Below, piece by piece: positions 9,798 through 20,311 of a stretch of DNA of 64,000 bases. The translations under genes and the position numbers were made by a program. Position 1 is the first letter of the stretch, and each line of letters opens with the position of its first letter. A model generated the notes under the pieces. That model was not told where the DNA came from, searched no databases, and was given only the letters and a program-made list of their open reading frames with translations. This stretch comes from Prochlorococcus sp. scB243_495L20 (GTDB lineage Bacteria; Cyanobacteriota; Cyanobacteriia; PCC-6307; Cyanobiaceae): NCBI GenBank assembly GCA_000634215.1, contig JFLX01000001.1, forward strand, positions 1-64,000, written 5' to 3'.

Positions 9798-10256
9798 TTA
9801 TTTATTATTTATAAGCTCGCAGGATCCACCTGCGTCCTCAATTTTTTGTTTTGCAACTTTTGTAAATGCATGAGCTTGGACTTTTAGTTTTACATTAATT
9901 TTTCCATTACCAAGGATTTTTAAAGGGAATTTTGGTTTGAAGATTAAACCCTTCTTAACTAGTGAGTCAAGGTTAACTATGTCGTTATCTTTGAAATCGT
10001 TTAATTTTTCTAAATTAATTATGGAAAAGTTCTTCTGATTAATTATTTCAAAGTGCTTTAATTTTGGAACTCTTCTGTATAGAGGCATTTGGCCACCTTC
10101 AAAACCTGGACGTGTAGGTCTTCCAGAACGTGACTTTTGTCCTCTCATTCCAAAACCACATGATGCACCCTGACCAGCTGCAATTCCTCTACCTTTTCTT
10201 AGTTTTTTCTTTCTCGAGCCAGAGTTTGATTTAAGTGTATTTAATGTTGAAGTCAT
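9798..10256 (-). CDS. rplO: 50S ribosomal protein L15
   Basis: 152-aa L15 with the Gly/Arg/Lys-rich N-terminal stretch ([18 protein letters not shown]) and [20 protein letters not shown] chose the ATG at 10256, four bases after the rpsE stop. An in-frame start at 10280 would lie inside rpsE. No rpmD (L30) is found between rpsE and rplO, as in other cyanobacteria. Confidence 0.95.
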   Translation of the reverse strand: MTSTLNTLKSNSGSRKKKLRKGRGIAAGQGASCGFGMRGQKSRSGRPTRPGFEGGQMPLYRRVPKLKHFEIINQKNFSIINLEKLNDFKDNDIVNLDSLVKKGLIFKPKFPLKILGNGKINVKLKVQAHAFTKVAKQKIEDAGGSCELINNK

Positions 10257-10260
10257 AATT

Positions 10261-10881
10261 TTAAGAGTAGAGCTGTTCAAGTGAAATACCTCTTTCCCTT
10301 GAGGCAGATTTGTGTGTTCTTAATTGAGAAAGAGCAACCATGGCCGCTCTTGCATTATTCAAAGGTGTTTTACTACCCAATCTTTTTGCTAAGACATTTT
10401 TTATGCCGGCTAATTCTAAAACTGTTCTTATTGAACCACCAGCAATTACGCCTGTACCAGGGGCAGCTGGTCTAATTAGTACATTAGCAGCACCATCTCG
10501 ACCTTTAGATAAAGTCGGTATTGAATTATTTGGAGTTAAAGGAACCCTAACAAGATTCTTTTTACCATCTGAAACTCCCTTTCTCACAGCACCAATAACA
10601 TCCCCTGCTTTACCAACTCCAACTCCAACTTGACCTTTCTCATTACCTACAACAACAATTGCTCTAAAACTCATTTTTTTTCCACCCTTAACAGTCTTAG
10701 AAACACGTCGAATTTGAACAACTCTTTCTTGCCAATCAGAATCTCTCTCAAGATTTTTTGAATCACCTCTTTTATTTCTCTTTCGATCAGTACGATTATT
10801 CTTTTTTTGTTCTACGGGCATAGCTCCAGGAACGTTCTCGTTCTTGGATTGAATTTCTTGTTTTGTTGGAGTGTCAGTCAT
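10261..10881 (-). CDS. rpsE: 30S ribosomal protein S5
   Basis: 206-aa S5. The core contains [19 protein letters not shown] and [16 protein letters not shown]. It is about 40 residues longer than E. coli S5, because of a charged, low-complexity N-terminal extension before [11 protein letters not shown]. It lies 16 bp after rplR. Confidence 0.97.
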   Translation of the reverse strand: MTDTPTKQEIQSKNENVPGAMPVEQKKNNRTDRKRNKRGDSKNLERDSDWQERVVQIRRVSKTVKGGKKMSFRAIVVVGNEKGQVGVGVGKAGDVIGAVRKGVSDGKKNLVRVPLTPNNSIPTLSKGRDGAANVLIRPAAPGTGVIAGGSIRTVLELAGIKNVLAKRLGSKTPLNNARAAMVALSQLRTHKSASRERGISLEQLYS

Positions 10882-10897
10882 AGTAAAAAATTAAGAG

Positions 10898-11266
10898 TTA
10901 GAATTCTAGGCCAGCTTCACGAGCAGCGTCTGCAAGTGCTTTTACTCTGCCGTGATATAAATTACCTCCACGGTCAAAAATTACTTGCTTAATACCTTTT
11001 TTTATCGCTCTCTTTGCTAATAATTTTCCAACAATGGAAGAAGAATTACAATCAGCAGATAATTTCTCAGATTTTTCTCTCAGTTCCTTATCGACAGTTG
11101 AAGCTGAGCAAATAGTTGTTTGAGCACTATCATCTATAACCTGGGCATAAATATGGTTATTAGAGCGAAAAACAGATAATCTTGGACGCGTTGCATCTCC
11201 AATTAAGAATCTCCTTAATCGTCTATGTCTTTTTTGGGTTTGTAATTTCCTGGAAAGTTTGGTCAT
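10898..11266 (-). CDS. rplR: 50S ribosomal protein L18
   Basis: 122-aa L18 with [18 protein letters not shown] and a C-terminal [20 protein letters not shown]. This 5S-rRNA-binding protein lies 14 bp after rplF, in standard order. Confidence 0.97.
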   Translation of the reverse strand: MTKLSRKLQTQKRHRRLRRFLIGDATRPRLSVFRSNNHIYAQVIDDSAQTTICSASTVDKELREKSEKLSADCNSSSIVGKLLAKRAIKKGIKQVIFDRGGNLYHGRVKALADAAREAGLEF

Positions 11267-11280
11267 TTTTTTAGTTGGAA

Positions 11281-11820
11281 TTATTTTTTGCCAGATTTAC
11301 CAGCTTTTCTGAGAATTCTCTCATCATGGTATTTAATTCCTTTTCCTTTATATGGTTCTGGAGGTCTAATTGATCTGATTTTTGCTGCTTCATTGCCAAC
11401 AATTTCCTTATCAATTCCAGATACGGTAACGTTTGTATTACTCTCAACTTTGTATGTTATACCATCAGGGGGGATCATTTCTACAGGATGACTATATCCC
11501 GCACTAACAACTAGATTTTTACCTTTTACTTGTGCTCTTGATCCAACGCCAACAATTTCTAGTTTCTTTGAAAAACCTTGAGTAACCCCTTCAACCATAT
11601 TTGCGATTAAGGCTCTACATAAACCATGTCTCTGCCTTGAATATATTTTGGTTGTAGTAGGACTTACGACAACAGTATTATCTTTCTTATCAAAACTAAC
11701 TCCCTCAGGCATGAGACGTTTTAACTCACCCTTTGGGCCTTTCACTGTAACTGTTAATCCATCAAAATCAACTGTAACTTTCTCTGGAATAAGTACTGGT
11801 GTTTTTCCAATTCTTGACAT
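11281..11820 (-). CDS. rplF: 50S ribosomal protein L6
   Basis: 179-aa L6 of two similar domains, with [15 protein letters not shown] at the start and the signature [12 protein letters not shown] near the C-terminus. It lies 12 bp after rpsH. Confidence 0.97.
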   Translation of the reverse strand: MSRIGKTPVLIPEKVTVDFDGLTVTVKGPKGELKRLMPEGVSFDKKDNTVVVSPTTTKIYSRQRHGLCRALIANMVEGVTQGFSKKLEIVGVGSRAQVKGKNLVVSAGYSHPVEMIPPDGITYKVESNTNVTVSGIDKEIVGNEAAKIRSIRPPEPYKGKGIKYHDERILRKAGKSGKK

Positions 11821-11832
11821 GATTAATTCTCC

Positions 11833-12234
11833 TTAATAAACATAGCAGAGGACTTCGCCGCCAATGCCTTGCTTTCTAGCATCCCGATCACTCATAACAC
11901 CTTTAGAAGTTGAAATTATAGCAACTCCAAGACCTCCAAGAACTTTTGGTAAACCTCTAGTATTTTTATATATTCTCAAACCAGGTTTACTAACTCTTTG
12001 CATAGATCGGATAGTAGGAAATTTGTTCTTACCACTATATTTGAGTCCGAGTATTATTTGTGATTTATAACCTTCACCTTCCTCATTAATATCAGAAATG
12101 AATCCCTCTTTTTGAAGCACTTTGGCGATACTTAAGGACATTTTTGAACCGGGGATTGTTGTGGTTGTATGCTTTTTTTGACTCGCATTTCTTATTCGAG
12201 TAAGCATATCTGAAATAGGATCGTGATTTGACAT
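11833..12234 (-). CDS. rpsH: 30S ribosomal protein S8
   Basis: 133-aa S8 with [15 protein letters not shown] at the start and [15 protein letters not shown] near the end. It directly follows rplE with a 9-bp gap; rpsN (S14), which usually separates them, is absent here. Confidence 0.97.
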   Translation of the reverse strand: MSNHDPISDMLTRIRNASQKKHTTTTIPGSKMSLSIAKVLQKEGFISDINEEGEGYKSQIILGLKYSGKNKFPTIRSMQRVSKPGLRIYKNTRGLPKVLGGLGVAIISTSKGVMSDRDARKQGIGGEVLCYVY

Positions 12235-12243
12235 AGTTTTAAT

Positions 12244-12783
12244 TTAATTCTTACTAAAAGGCATTCCTAACTCCTGCAAAAGAGCTTTACCTTCTTGATC
12301 TGATTTGGCACTGGTGACAATAGTTATATCCATACCTCTTATTGAATCTATTTTATCAAAAGAGATTTCAGGAAAAATCAATTGCTCTTTCACTCCAACG
12401 GTATAATTTCCTCTCCCATCGAAACTTTTTGGATTAACTCCTCTGAAGTCTCTTATTCTTGGTAAAGCTAGATTTATAAATCTCTCCAAAAAGGAATACA
12501 TCCTGTCGCCTCTCAAAGTAACAGTACAACCAATCGGCATGCCCTCACGAATTTTAAAACCCGCGATAGCTTTTTTAGCCCTAGTTACAAGGGCCTTTTG
12601 TCCTGTAATTGTTGCCATTTCGTTTAAAGAGGCTTCTAGAGCTTTCGAATTTGAAGCTGCCTCACCAAGACCTCTGTTAACGTTGACTTTAACAACTTTA
12701 GGTACTTGATGAATATTTTTAAGACCAAGGTCCTTTAAAAGTTTTGGTCTTATTGATTCTTTGTAGCGATTTTTTAGAGTCAT
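12244..12783 (-). CDS. rplE: 50S ribosomal protein L5
   Basis: 179-aa L5 with [14 protein letters not shown] and the [19 protein letters not shown] segment that contacts 5S rRNA in the family. The 73-bp gap to rplX is the widest inside the S10-spc part of the operon and holds an inverted repeat at 12795-12816. Confidence 0.97.
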   Translation of the reverse strand: MTLKNRYKESIRPKLLKDLGLKNIHQVPKVVKVNVNRGLGEAASNSKALEASLNEMATITGQKALVTRAKKAIAGFKIREGMPIGCTVTLRGDRMYSFLERFINLALPRIRDFRGVNPKSFDGRGNYTVGVKEQLIFPEISFDKIDSIRGMDITIVTSAKSDQEGKALLQELGMPFSKN

Positions 12784-12794
12784 AATTTTTTGTG

Positions 12795-12816
12795 AATTCT
12801 GGTCTTTGTCAGAATT
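12795..12816. repeat. Inverted repeat in the rplX-rplE gap
   Basis: A perfect 7-bp stem (AATTCTG / CAGAATT) closes an 8-nt loop, 12 bases upstream of the rplE start in the leftward transcript. No U-run follows on either strand, so it is not a simple terminator. A processing or translational control site for rplE is possible. Confidence 0.5.
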
Positions 12817-12856
12817 GATAAATTAGAAAAAGTTGAATCTGGTTTCTGATGAAAAA

Positions 12857-13213
12857 TTAATCAATTACTTCACCAGTTTTCTTCAACCTTCTTTTCTTAA
12901 CCCCCTCTTTATCAATAAAGTATTCAATCTTACTTGTAAGATTTTTATCCTTTGAAAAGAACATTACATTTGATGCATGTAAAGATGCCTCTTCTGTAAG
13001 TATTCTTCCAGTTTCCCCTTCCTGAGTTGGTTTTACATGTTTGGTCCTAAGGTTAATTCCCTTTACAACTACTCTATTTTCAAGAGGGATAGTTTTTAAA
13101 ACTTCTCCAGTTTTCCCTTTGTCCTTACCATTAATTACTTTTACCAAATCTCCAGTTTTTATTCTCATTTTTATTCTTTGGAAATTTTTCTTTTGCTTTA
13201 ATGAATCCAACAT
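12857..13213 (-). CDS. rplX: 50S ribosomal protein L24
   Basis: 118-aa L24 with the KOW motif [20 protein letters not shown]. The start at 13213 is supported by a strong GGAGGTGA five bases upstream; the alternative ATG at 13168, nearer the usual family start, has no such site. The extra 15 N-terminal residues are basic. It abuts rplN without a gap. Confidence 0.95.
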   Translation of the reverse strand: MLDSLKQKKNFQRIKMRIKTGDLVKVINGKDKGKTGEVLKTIPLENRVVVKGINLRTKHVKPTQEGETGRILTEEASLHASNVMFFSKDKNLTSKIEYFIDKEGVKKRRLKKTGEVID

Positions 13214-13579
13214 TTAAATCACCTCCGGAGCAAGAGAAACAATCTTTGTATAATTTTTATCCCGCAGTTCTCTAGCTACAGGACCAAAGACTCTAGTACC
13301 TTTTGGATTCTTATCTTCATTAATCAATACTGCCGCATTGTCATCAAATCTGATTGAATTACCAGTATTTCTTCTTAATGTTGCTTTAGTTCTGACGATG
13401 ACAGCTTTAACAACTTCAGATTTCTTAACTCCCATGTTAGGAAGAGCATCTTTTACAGTTGCTACGATTACATCCCCGACATGTGCATACCTTCTATTAG
13501 AACCTAAAACCCTAATACATTGGAGTCTTTTTGCTCCGCTATTATCGGCAACCGTTAAATAAGTTTCTTGTTGAATCAT
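13214..13579 (-). CDS. rplN: 50S ribosomal protein L14
   Basis: 121-aa L14 with [20 protein letters not shown] and [14 protein letters not shown]. Its start overlaps the rpsQ stop by four bases (ATGA), indicating coupling. Confidence 0.98.
13219..13226 (-). promoter_or_regulatory. Shine-Dalgarno sequence for rplX
   Basis: GGAGGTGA on the minus strand, five bases before the ATG at 13213 and inside the last codons of rplN. It is an almost full anti-16S match and decides the longer rplX start. Confidence 0.75.
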
Positions 13580-13842
13580 TTTTTAACCTCCTTAGCCTGA
13601 CTTGTTTTATTGAGAATCTCTTCTATGGCCCATCTTTTATGAGCACTAAGCGGTCTAGTTTCTCTAATTTTAACTCGATCACCTAAAACGCATGTATTTT
13701 CTGGATCATGCGCCTTATATCGAGTAGTTCTACTTACAATTTTTTTATAAGTGGGATGTGGATATCTGTTAATAACAGCAACAACAACTGTTTTATCCAT
13801 TTTGTCGCTGACAACAGTACCAATTCTTTCTTTAAGTGCCAT
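13576..13842 (-). CDS. rpsQ: 30S ribosomal protein S17
   Basis: 88-aa S17 with [19 protein letters not shown] and [18 protein letters not shown]. Standard position between rpmC and rplN. Confidence 0.97.
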
Positions 13843-13851
13843 AACTAATAA

Positions 13852-14070
13852 TTAATCAGAAGTTGTTTTAGAAACAGATTGACTCTTACTGAGAGTGAGT
13901 AATTGCGCAACTTGTTTCTTGATAATTTTAAATTTATGAGTTTCATTGAGCTGTCTTGTAGCTTGCTTGAATCTCAAGTCAAAAAGATCTTTTCGTAATT
14001 GGTCAATCTTTTCAGTAATTTGTTCAGAATTTAATTTTTTAAATTCCTTAAGTGACTCTGAGTTTTTCAT
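13852..14070 (-). CDS. rpmC: 50S ribosomal protein L29
   Basis: 72-aa L29, a two-helix protein with the family pattern [17 protein letters not shown]. Its start overlaps the rplP stop by four bases. Confidence 0.95.
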   Translation of the reverse strand: MKNSESLKEFKKLNSEQITEKIDQLRKDLFDLRFKQATRQLNETHKFKIIKKQVAQLLTLSKSQSVSKTTSD

Positions 14071-14549
14071 TGTTTAACCTCCTCTTGAGATTTTTTAATA
14101 TTTTTTGCATTTTCTTGGGAGGAATTTTCTAGATTTTTATCAATTGAGATAAATTTAGTTTTTACAGGAAGTTTGTATTGAGCCAGACGCATAGCTTCCT
14201 TTGCAATTTCCTCAGTGATATCCTCACCACCCATTTCAAAAAGTATTCTTCCAGGTTTTACAACTGCGACCCAAAACTCTGGATTACCTTTACCAGAACC
14301 CATTCTGGTTTCGGCAGGTCTCATAGTTACGGGTTTATCAGGAAATATTCTTATCCAGATTTGACCACCACGTTTGATATATCTAGTCATAGCTCTTCTG
14401 CTTGCTTCAATCTGACGTGCAGTTACCCAGCCACAGTCTTGAGCTTGGAGAGCAAATTGACCGAATGCAATAGTATTACCTTTTGAGGCTACACCCCTCA
14501 TTCTGCCTCTATGTTGTTTACGGAATTTAGTACGTTTTGGACTAAGCAT
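14067..14549 (-). CDS. rplP: 50S ribosomal protein L16
   Basis: 160-aa L16 with [19 protein letters not shown] and [20 protein letters not shown]. It is about 20 residues longer than usual, because of a hydrophilic Asn/Lys/Glu-rich C-terminal tail. It lies 11 bp after rpsC. Confidence 0.97.
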   Translation of the reverse strand: MLSPKRTKFRKQHRGRMRGVASKGNTIAFGQFALQAQDCGWVTARQIEASRRAMTRYIKRGGQIWIRIFPDKPVTMRPAETRMGSGKGNPEFWVAVVKPGRILFEMGGEDITEEIAKEAMRLAQYKLPVKTKFISIDKNLENSSQENAKNIKKSQEEVKQ

Positions 14550-14560
14550 TTTTATACCTC

Positions 14561-15292
14561 CTATGTATTCTCATTTGAACGATCCTCAAATTGCTGAGGT
14601 CTTCTACTAGCTTTCCTCTTAGGGCTCGCACCCACAGGGATAGTTTGTTCTTCTTTAGGGAGAACTTCACCTTTGAAAACCCAAACTTTAATGCCTAGAA
14701 CACCGTAAGTTGTATTAGCTTCACGTATTGCGTAGTCAATTTCAGCTCTCAAAGTATGTAAAGGTACTCTACCTTCTCTAGTCCATTCAGTTCTAGCTAT
14801 TTCAGCACCATTCAACCTTCCCCCTACTTGAATTTTAAGACCTAGCACTCCAGCCCTTTGAGCCCTTTGTAAGGCCATCCTAATAGTTCTTCTAAAGGCG
14901 ACTCTTTTTTCTAGTTGTTGAGCAATATATTCAGCTAGTAAAAAAGCATCAGCGTCTACGCGTTCAACTTCAACAACGTTTATTCTAACTTGCCTTGTTC
15001 TATCACCTATTGTTTTTTGAATGCCAGATCTTAATTCTTCAATACCACTTCCTTGTCTTCCAACTATAACTCCTGGTCTTGCTGTTTTTAATTCAAGTTC
15101 CAGTTGGTCAGCTTTTCTTGCTATTAAGACATCGCTAATTCCTGCTGCTCCATATTTTTTTTGTATGAAGGTACGAATTTTAAAATCTTCTTGGAGAAGA
15201 ATTGGGTATGTTTTAGAAGTAGCAAACCACTTAGAGCGATGCTCTTGTGTAATTCCTAATCTTAGTCCAGAAGGATGTATTTTATGTCCCAT
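14561..15292 (-). CDS. rpsC: 30S ribosomal protein S3
   Basis: 243-aa S3. It starts [20 protein letters not shown], the KH domain contains [16 protein letters not shown], and the C-terminal domain contains [20 protein letters not shown]. Its ATG overlaps the rplV stop by one base. Confidence 0.98.
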   Translation of the reverse strand: MGHKIHPSGLRLGITQEHRSKWFATSKTYPILLQEDFKIRTFIQKKYGAAGISDVLIARKADQLELELKTARPGVIVGRQGSGIEELRSGIQKTIGDRTRQVRINVVEVERVDADAFLLAEYIAQQLEKRVAFRRTIRMALQRAQRAGVLGLKIQVGGRLNGAEIARTEWTREGRVPLHTLRAEIDYAIREANTTYGVLGIKVWVFKGEVLPKEEQTIPVGASPKRKASRRPQQFEDRSNENT

Positions 15293-15678
15293 TAGTTTTG
15301 TACCTCTGCATTAGTTTGAGTAGGAGCAGACTCAACAGAAATACTGATGTGGCAAGTCTGTTTTTTAATTGAAAAAGCTCGACCTTGAGCTCTGGGTCTA
15401 TACCTTTTCATTACTGGACCACTATTAGCCCATGCAGAGGAAATAACTAGGGTAGATGGATCCATTCCAAGGTTATGTTCTGCATTAGCAACAGCAGATC
15501 TTAGCACTTTAGTAATGGGGTCTGTAGACCTGTAAGGCATAAATTCCAACATAATCAATGCATCTCTATAAGATCTACCCCTTATCTGATCCAAAACTCT
15601 TCTCACTTTAGAGGCTGATCCGCGCACATAATTCCCATGAGCAATTGCTGTTTTTGTTGTTTCAGGTGTTTTTGTCAT
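15292..15678 (-). CDS. rplV: 50S ribosomal protein L22
   Basis: 128-aa L22 with [19 protein letters not shown] and the tunnel-lining hairpin around [17 protein letters not shown]. It overlaps the rpsS stop by four bases. Confidence 0.97.
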
Positions 15679-15953
15679 GATTTTGCTCCTTTCTTATCTC
15701 TTATATGACCTCGGTAAGTGCGTGTAGGAGCAAATTCACCGAGTTTATGACCAATCATTTGTTCAGTAATAAATACTGGAATGTGAGTCTTGCCATTATG
15801 TACAGCGATTGTATGACCGATCATTAAAGGTAAAATCGTAGAGGATCTTGACCAAGTTTTGATAACAGACTTGTCATTATCGGTATTTTGTTTTTCTACC
15901 TTCTTGAGCAGGCTATCTGCTATAAAAGGTCCTTTTTTTAGTGAACGTCCCAT
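15675..15953 (-). CDS. rpsS: 30S ribosomal protein S19
   Basis: 92-aa S19, [20 protein letters not shown] to [12 protein letters not shown]. The start at 15953 follows the family. An upstream in-frame ATG at 16046 would lie inside rplB and add 31 residues unrelated to S19. Confidence 0.97.
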
Positions 15954-15990
15954 GATTATGTAATAGAAATTGAAATAATAAATGAAGTAA

Positions 15991-16854
15991 TCAAGAGTCT
16001 CTTCCTCCTCTACTCCTCTTAGAAACGCGACGGCGTCTTCGAACAACTAATTTATTACTTGGTTTGTTCTTTTTACGCGTCTTTAGTCCAAGAGCTGGCT
16101 TACCCCATGGAGTAACTGGGCCTGCTCTACCAATTGGTGCTTTTCCCTCTCCTCCTCCATGTGGATGATCACATGGGTTCATTACACTACCTCTTACTTG
16201 AGGCCTTCTTCCAAGCCATCTTCTTCTTCCTGCTTTACCTAAGCTAGTATTTCTTATTTCAGAATTACCTACTTCACCAAGAGTTGCGTAGCATTCTTTT
16301 CTTATAAGTCTTACCTCAGTAGATGGGAGTTTTAAAGCAACATAATCTCCCTCTTTTGCCATAACTTGAGCACTAGCTCCTGCGGATCTAACCATTTGAG
16401 CACCCCTACCTGCGTATAACTCAACACAATGGACACTAGATCCTAATGGCATAACTGAAAGCGGCATTGCATTTCCATCTTCAATTGGAACACTTTCTCC
16501 AGAAATGACATTTTGTCCGACTTTTACTCCTGCTGGAGCGATAATATATCTTTTCTCTCCATCTTCGTAAAATAAAAGTGCCAACCTTGCATTTCTATGA
16601 GGGTCATAGTGTATAGCTGCAACTTTAGCGTTGATATTTCTTTTATCTCTTCTAAAGTCGACCAACCTATATTGCCTTTTATGACCACCTCCACGATGAC
16701 GACAAGTGATAACTCCACGATTATTCCTGCCTTTAACTCTATGTTTTGAAACTATCAGTGATCTTTCAGGTTTTGCACTTGTGATTTCACTAAAGTCAGT
16801 AACTACTCTCTGCCTAGTGCCAGGTGTATAAGGTTTAAATTTACGTATTGCCAT
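15991..16854 (-). CDS. rplB: 50S ribosomal protein L2
   Basis: 287-aa L2, an essential part of the peptidyl-transferase region. It starts [18 protein letters not shown], and the C-terminal [20 protein letters not shown] contains the conserved catalytic-region histidine. It lies 12 bp after rplW. Confidence 0.98.
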
Positions 16855-16866
16855 GATTAAAACTCC

Positions 16867-17169
16867 TTAAGATTCTGGAAATAGTTGAATTTTGTCTCCT
16901 TCAGCAAGACGTACAATTGCCTTCTTGACCTGAGAACGTTTACCGGAAAATTTCCCGACTCTTCTTGTTCTCCTAGGAGGATTCATAGTGTTAACTCCTA
17001 TGACTTTAACACTGAACAAGGCTTCAATAGCTGCCTTTATTTGTGGTTTAGCCGCTCTATGATCTACTTCGAAAGTATATTGGTTAAGATCTAGGGCATT
17101 TGTAGCTTTTTCAGTAATAACTGGCTTTCGTATTACATCGGCTAAACGAGAATCGAATAATTTACTCAT
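16867..17169 (-). CDS. rplW: 50S ribosomal protein L23
   Basis: 100-aa L23 with [20 protein letters not shown] and the basic loop [16 protein letters not shown] tunnel-exit protein that docks trigger factor and SRP in known ribosomes. Its ATG overlaps the rplD stop by four bases. Confidence 0.96.
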   Translation of the reverse strand: MSKLFDSRLADVIRKPVITEKATNALDLNQYTFEVDHRAAKPQIKAAIEALFSVKVIGVNTMNPPRRTRRVGKFSGKRSQVKKAIVRLAEGDKIQLFPES

Positions 17170-17798
17170 GATGCATAAACCTCCTGAATTTTATCTATCG
17201 CTGATTGACCTATTACCAATTTATTGGCATTGAGAATATCAAATACATTTAATTGATCGGCGGCAATTAATTTTACTTTCTCAATATTATTAATGGATTT
17301 TTTTATAATATCGGAAGGGCTATCAAGAATAACCAAAACTTTTTCAGTTTTTAGTATACCTAATCGAGCAAGGCCATTGATGATATCACTCGTTTTAGGC
17401 TGCTTTAAATTAGATCCAAAATCTTCAACAGCCTTCATATCAGATACTCTGGACATAAGAGCTGTTCTAAGAGCTAATCTACGTTCCTTACGATTCATAT
17501 CTAGATTGTAAGAACGTGGCTTCGGTCCAAAAATAATTCCGCCACCAGGTCTTAAGGGTGTCCTTATTGATCCTTGACGAGCTCTACCTGTACCTTTTTG
17601 TTTGTATGGCTTTCTACCGCCCCCGCGCACTTCAGATCTTGTCAAAGTTGATGCTGTCCCTTGTCTTTTATTTGCTAGTTGTCTAAGGACTGCTCTATGG
17701 ATTAAGTCTGCCGAAGAAGTTTCTTTAGCAACTGCTAAATCAAGAGTAACTTTGCCTGATTTTTTACCATCCCACTTTAAAGTTTCAAGTGTTGTCAT
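17166..17798 (-). CDS. rplD: 50S ribosomal protein L4
   Basis: 210-aa L4 with the extended loop [20 protein letters not shown] and [17 protein letters not shown]. It overlaps rplC by four bases. In E. coli L4 autoregulates the S10 operon; whether that happens here is unknown. Confidence 0.97.
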   Translation of the reverse strand: MTTLETLKWDGKKSGKVTLDLAVAKETSSADLIHRAVLRQLANKRQGTASTLTRSEVRGGGRKPYKQKGTGRARQGSIRTPLRPGGGIIFGPKPRSYNLDMNRKERRLALRTALMSRVSDMKAVEDFGSNLKQPKTSDIINGLARLGILKTEKVLVILDSPSDIIKKSINNIEKVKLIAADQLNVFDILNANKLVIGQSAIDKIQEVYAS

Positions 17799-18448
17799 GA
17801 TTTTTCACCTCCTTTTTTGCCTACAACATTATTTGGCTTAATATTGACAATTGAGCCGGGCTTTCCTGGAACAGAACCCTTTACTACAAGCAAATTCTTC
17901 TGATCATCAATTTTTAGAACTAACAATCCTTTGGTAGTTATCTGTTTTCCTCCATATCTTCCTGCCATTCTTTTCCCTGGATAAATTCTACCCGGCGTTG
18001 TTCCTGCTCCTGTAGATCCTGGTGCTCTATGATTTTTTGAACCATGACTCATAGGTCCTCTGCTAAAACCATGTCTTTTCTGGTAACCTGCAAAACCTCT
18101 ACCCATAGATTTGCCACTGATATCAACTTTTTGACCAACCTCAAAGTTTTTTACAGTTATTTGTTTTCCGATTTCATAAGATGAAGTTTCTTCAACCCTA
18201 TATTCTTTCAAATGCTTTAAAAGTTCTTCACCTGATTTCAATAAGTGTCCCTTTTCAGGTTTGCTTAAATGCTTCTCTTTGGACAAGCCATAACCTATCT
18301 GAACGGCGGTGTAACCATCCAAAGCAGTTGTTTTCAATTGAGTGACGCGGCACGGACCAGCCTCTATGAGAGTAACTGGTACCGAATTACCTTTATCATC
18401 GAAAAGTTGGGACATGCCCAATTTCTTTCCTAAAATTCCGATAGACAT
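17795..18448 (-). CDS. rplC: 50S ribosomal protein L3
   Basis: 217-aa L3 starting [20 protein letters not shown], with the central [20 protein letters not shown] loop. First gene of the leftward ribosomal superoperon; rpsJ (S10), which precedes it in many bacteria, is not upstream. The promoter must lie in the 279-bp gap to ndhN. Confidence 0.97.
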   Translation of the reverse strand: MSIGILGKKLGMSQLFDDKGNSVPVTLIEAGPCRVTQLKTTALDGYTAVQIGYGLSKEKHLSKPEKGHLLKSGEELLKHLKEYRVEETSSYEIGKQITVKNFEVGQKVDISGKSMGRGFAGYQKRHGFSRGPMSHGSKNHRAPGSTGAGTTPGRIYPGKRMAGRYGGKQITTKGLLVLKIDDQKNLLVVKGSVPGKPGSIVNIKPNNVVGKKGGEKS

Positions 18449-18571
18449 AAGACTAAATTAGGCTAGCTCGTAATAATTTTTCAATTATCTAAACCCTTCA
18501 GTTATTAAGGTGAAGTTAATAAAAAAACAATCATTAAGGTTGAGACTTATCTGAAATAATAGATAGTTTCT

Positions 18572-18598
18572 CTCGGGATAAACCCACCTGAGTTTTTT
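18572..18598 (+). terminator. Terminator-like hairpin upstream of ndhN
   Basis: CTCGGG and CCTGAG pair (six pairs, one G-T) around a 9-nt loop, followed by T6 on the plus strand. No plus-strand gene ends before it, so it would end a short leader or small RNA starting within the preceding roughly 120 bases. It could also attenuate transcription into ndhN. Confidence 0.45.
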
Positions 18599-18631
18599 AA
18601 CGAAACGCTAAAAAATGTGAAATTTTCAGAG

Positions 18632-18650
18632 GCTCGGCTAGCTTGCGAGC
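18632..18650. repeat. Hairpin in the rplC-ndhN gap
   Basis: GCTCG pairs with CGAGC around a 9-nt loop, extendable by a G-T and an A-T pair to seven. It lies about 75 bases before the ndhN start and about 185 bases before rplC on the other strand. No U-run follows. It is a candidate leader structure or binding site. Confidence 0.4.
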
Positions 18651-18727
18651 TTAAAAATACACTGAGTTACAATTGTACATCATCAAGTACCATAAAATAA
18701 AATAAAATAGAAATAAAGGAAATTTTT

Positions 18728-19204
18728 ATGCCATTACTTCTCTCAGGGAAAAAGTTTCATAACGATTTAAAAACTAACAAATGTCTCGCAATATTTGCTC
18801 CTCTTGAAGGTGGTTATGAAACTCGTCTTTTGAGGAGAATGAGGGTCAAAGGCTTTAAAACTTTTATAACTTCAGCAAGAGGGCTTGGAGATCCAGAAGT
18901 TTTCTTGCTCAAATTGCATGGCGTTAGACCACCTCACCTTGGTCATCAAAGTGTAGGAAGAAACGGAGCGCTTGGGGAAGTTCAACAAGTAATCCCACAA
19001 GCTTCTGAGTTATTTAATGAAAATGATAAAAATAAATTACTTTGGTTATTAGAAGGTCAAGTATTATGTCAGTCTGAATTAGAGAGCTTAATAGAGATTT
19101 GCACTAACGATAATAAACTAACAATAGTTGTTGAAATGGGGGGTTCAAGAAAACTTGAATGGAAACCATTAAGTAATTATATTTTGGATGAATTTGAAAG
19201 TTAA
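18728..19204 (+). CDS. ndhN: NAD(P)H-quinone oxidoreductase subunit N
   Basis: 158-aa NdhN, a peripheral subunit specific to the cyanobacterial/chloroplast NDH-1 complex used in respiration and cyclic electron flow at the thylakoid. Recognised from [19 protein letters not shown] and [15 protein letters not shown]. There is no membrane segment, as expected. It is followed after 5 bp by ldpA on the same strand, the arrangement seen in many cyanobacteria. Confidence 0.93.
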   Translation: MPLLLSGKKFHNDLKTNKCLAIFAPLEGGYETRLLRRMRVKGFKTFITSARGLGDPEVFLLKLHGVRPPHLGHQSVGRNGALGEVQQVIPQASELFNENDKNKLLWLLEGQVLCQSELESLIEICTNDNKLTIVVEMGGSRKLEWKPLSNYILDEFES

Positions 19205-19209
19205 ATTGT

Positions 19210-20217
19210 TTGATTAAAACCAAGAATACAAAAGATAAATGGATTAAGTTAATTTGTGGTGCCAGTAATGAAGATATTGTTGCCATAGAAGATTTATGTG
19301 CAATTTATACTGCTGCTGGTGTCGACTATATAGACGTTGCAGCAGAAGAATCTATTGTTTTTGCAGCAAAAAAAGGAATCGATTGGGCAAAAAAAGTCTT
19401 TAAAAACTCCCCTGGATTAATGATAAGTATTAGTGATGGTAATGATATCCACTTTCGAAAAGCAAAATTTGATCCTTTAAAATGTCCCCCTAGTTGTCCA
19501 AGACCATGCGAAAAAGTATGCCCCACCTTCGCAATTGATAATTTCGGAATTAAAGAGAGTAAATGTTATGGATGCGGAAGATGTTTAAATAGTTGTCCTC
19601 TAAATCTAATTAGTGAATATGAATATAATTTGTCAAAAAATGATCTAGCATCAACTCTTCAAAAAATAAGACCTAATGCAGTAGAAATTCATACAGAAAT
19701 CAATCGCCTAGATTCTTTTACAAAAGTTGTAAGTATCCTTAAAAGTTCTGGAACGAAATTAGACAAGATATCTATTAGTTGTGGATTAAATCAATCTTTC
19801 AAAAAAGCCCAAGAGCCCGAAGATCTTTTGAAAGCTCTTTGGGAAAGATATGAAATTCTGAATAAGCTAGATATTCCCCTTATTTGGCAACTAGATGGAA
19901 GGCCAATGTCTGGAGATCTTTCTCCTACAACAAGTAGAGATGCTGTTAAGTTGTTTGAAAAAATCGGTTCAGATCTTCCACCAGGATTAATTCAATTAGC
20001 AGGAGGAACAAATGAAAAAACTCATGAATTGTTGAATTCAAACAATCTCCCAGATGGAATAGCATTTGGGAGTGCTGCACGAAAAATCATGCAGCCTCTT
20101 ATTGAATTGGCTCACAAAAATAACAAAAAACTCTATGAGTATCCTGAAATAATGGGTTTGGCGATCAAAAAAGCTCAGAAATTTCTAGAGCCATGGAAAT
20201 CGCGCTCATTCAAATAA
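19210..20217 (+). CDS. ldpA: LdpA-like iron-sulfur protein (light-dependent period)
   Basis: 335 aa. Two four-cysteine clusters at Cys92, 96, 100, 104 and Cys119, 122, 125, 129 are typical of two [4Fe-4S] centres. They lie between a barrel-like N-terminal half and a C-terminal half containing QLAGGTNEKTHELL. In Synechococcus elongatus LdpA senses redox and adjusts circadian period; the role in this organism is inference. The start is TTG at 19210, five bases after ndhN, so the two are probably cotranscribed. Confidence 0.85.
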   Translation: MIKTKNTKDKWIKLICGASNEDIVAIEDLCAIYTAAGVDYIDVAAEESIVFAAKKGIDWAKKVFKNSPGLMISISDGNDIHFRKAKFDPLKCPPSCPRPCEKVCPTFAIDNFGIKESKCYGCGRCLNSCPLNLISEYEYNLSKNDLASTLQKIRPNAVEIHTEINRLDSFTKVVSILKSSGTKLDKISISCGLNQSFKKAQEPEDLLKALWERYEILNKLDIPLIWQLDGRPMSGDLSPTTSRDAVKLFEKIGSDLPPGLIQLAGGTNEKTHELLNSNNLPDGIAFGSAARKIMQPLIELAHKNNKKLYEYPEIMGLAIKKAQKFLEPWKSRSFK

Positions 20218-20311
20218 TATTTTTATTTTTCAAAACTAGCGCCATGTTTATGAAAAATTTGTATTTTTTGGATAGAAAAAAATCTTTTCATGTATTAAAA
20301 TGATAATTCAA

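Larger units (their letters stand above)
18449..18727. other. Divergent leader region between rplC and ndhN
   Basis: 279 bp holding the promoters for the ribosomal superoperon (leftward) and ndhN-ldpA (rightward). It contains a terminator-like hairpin with T6 at 18572-18598, a second hairpin at 18632-18650, the octamer GGCTAGCT twice (18461-18468 and 18636-18643) and ATTAAGGT twice (18504-18511 and 18533-18540). I find no convincing ORF. A structured leader or small RNA is possible. Confidence 0.55.

Noticed and set aside
10340-10633. 97-codon plus-strand frame inside rpsE
   Set aside because: Antisense shadow of a conserved ribosomal gene, no family features and no independent promoter signal.
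14178-14486. 102-codon plus-strand frame inside rplP
   Set aside because: Antisense to L16 with no recognisable protein features.
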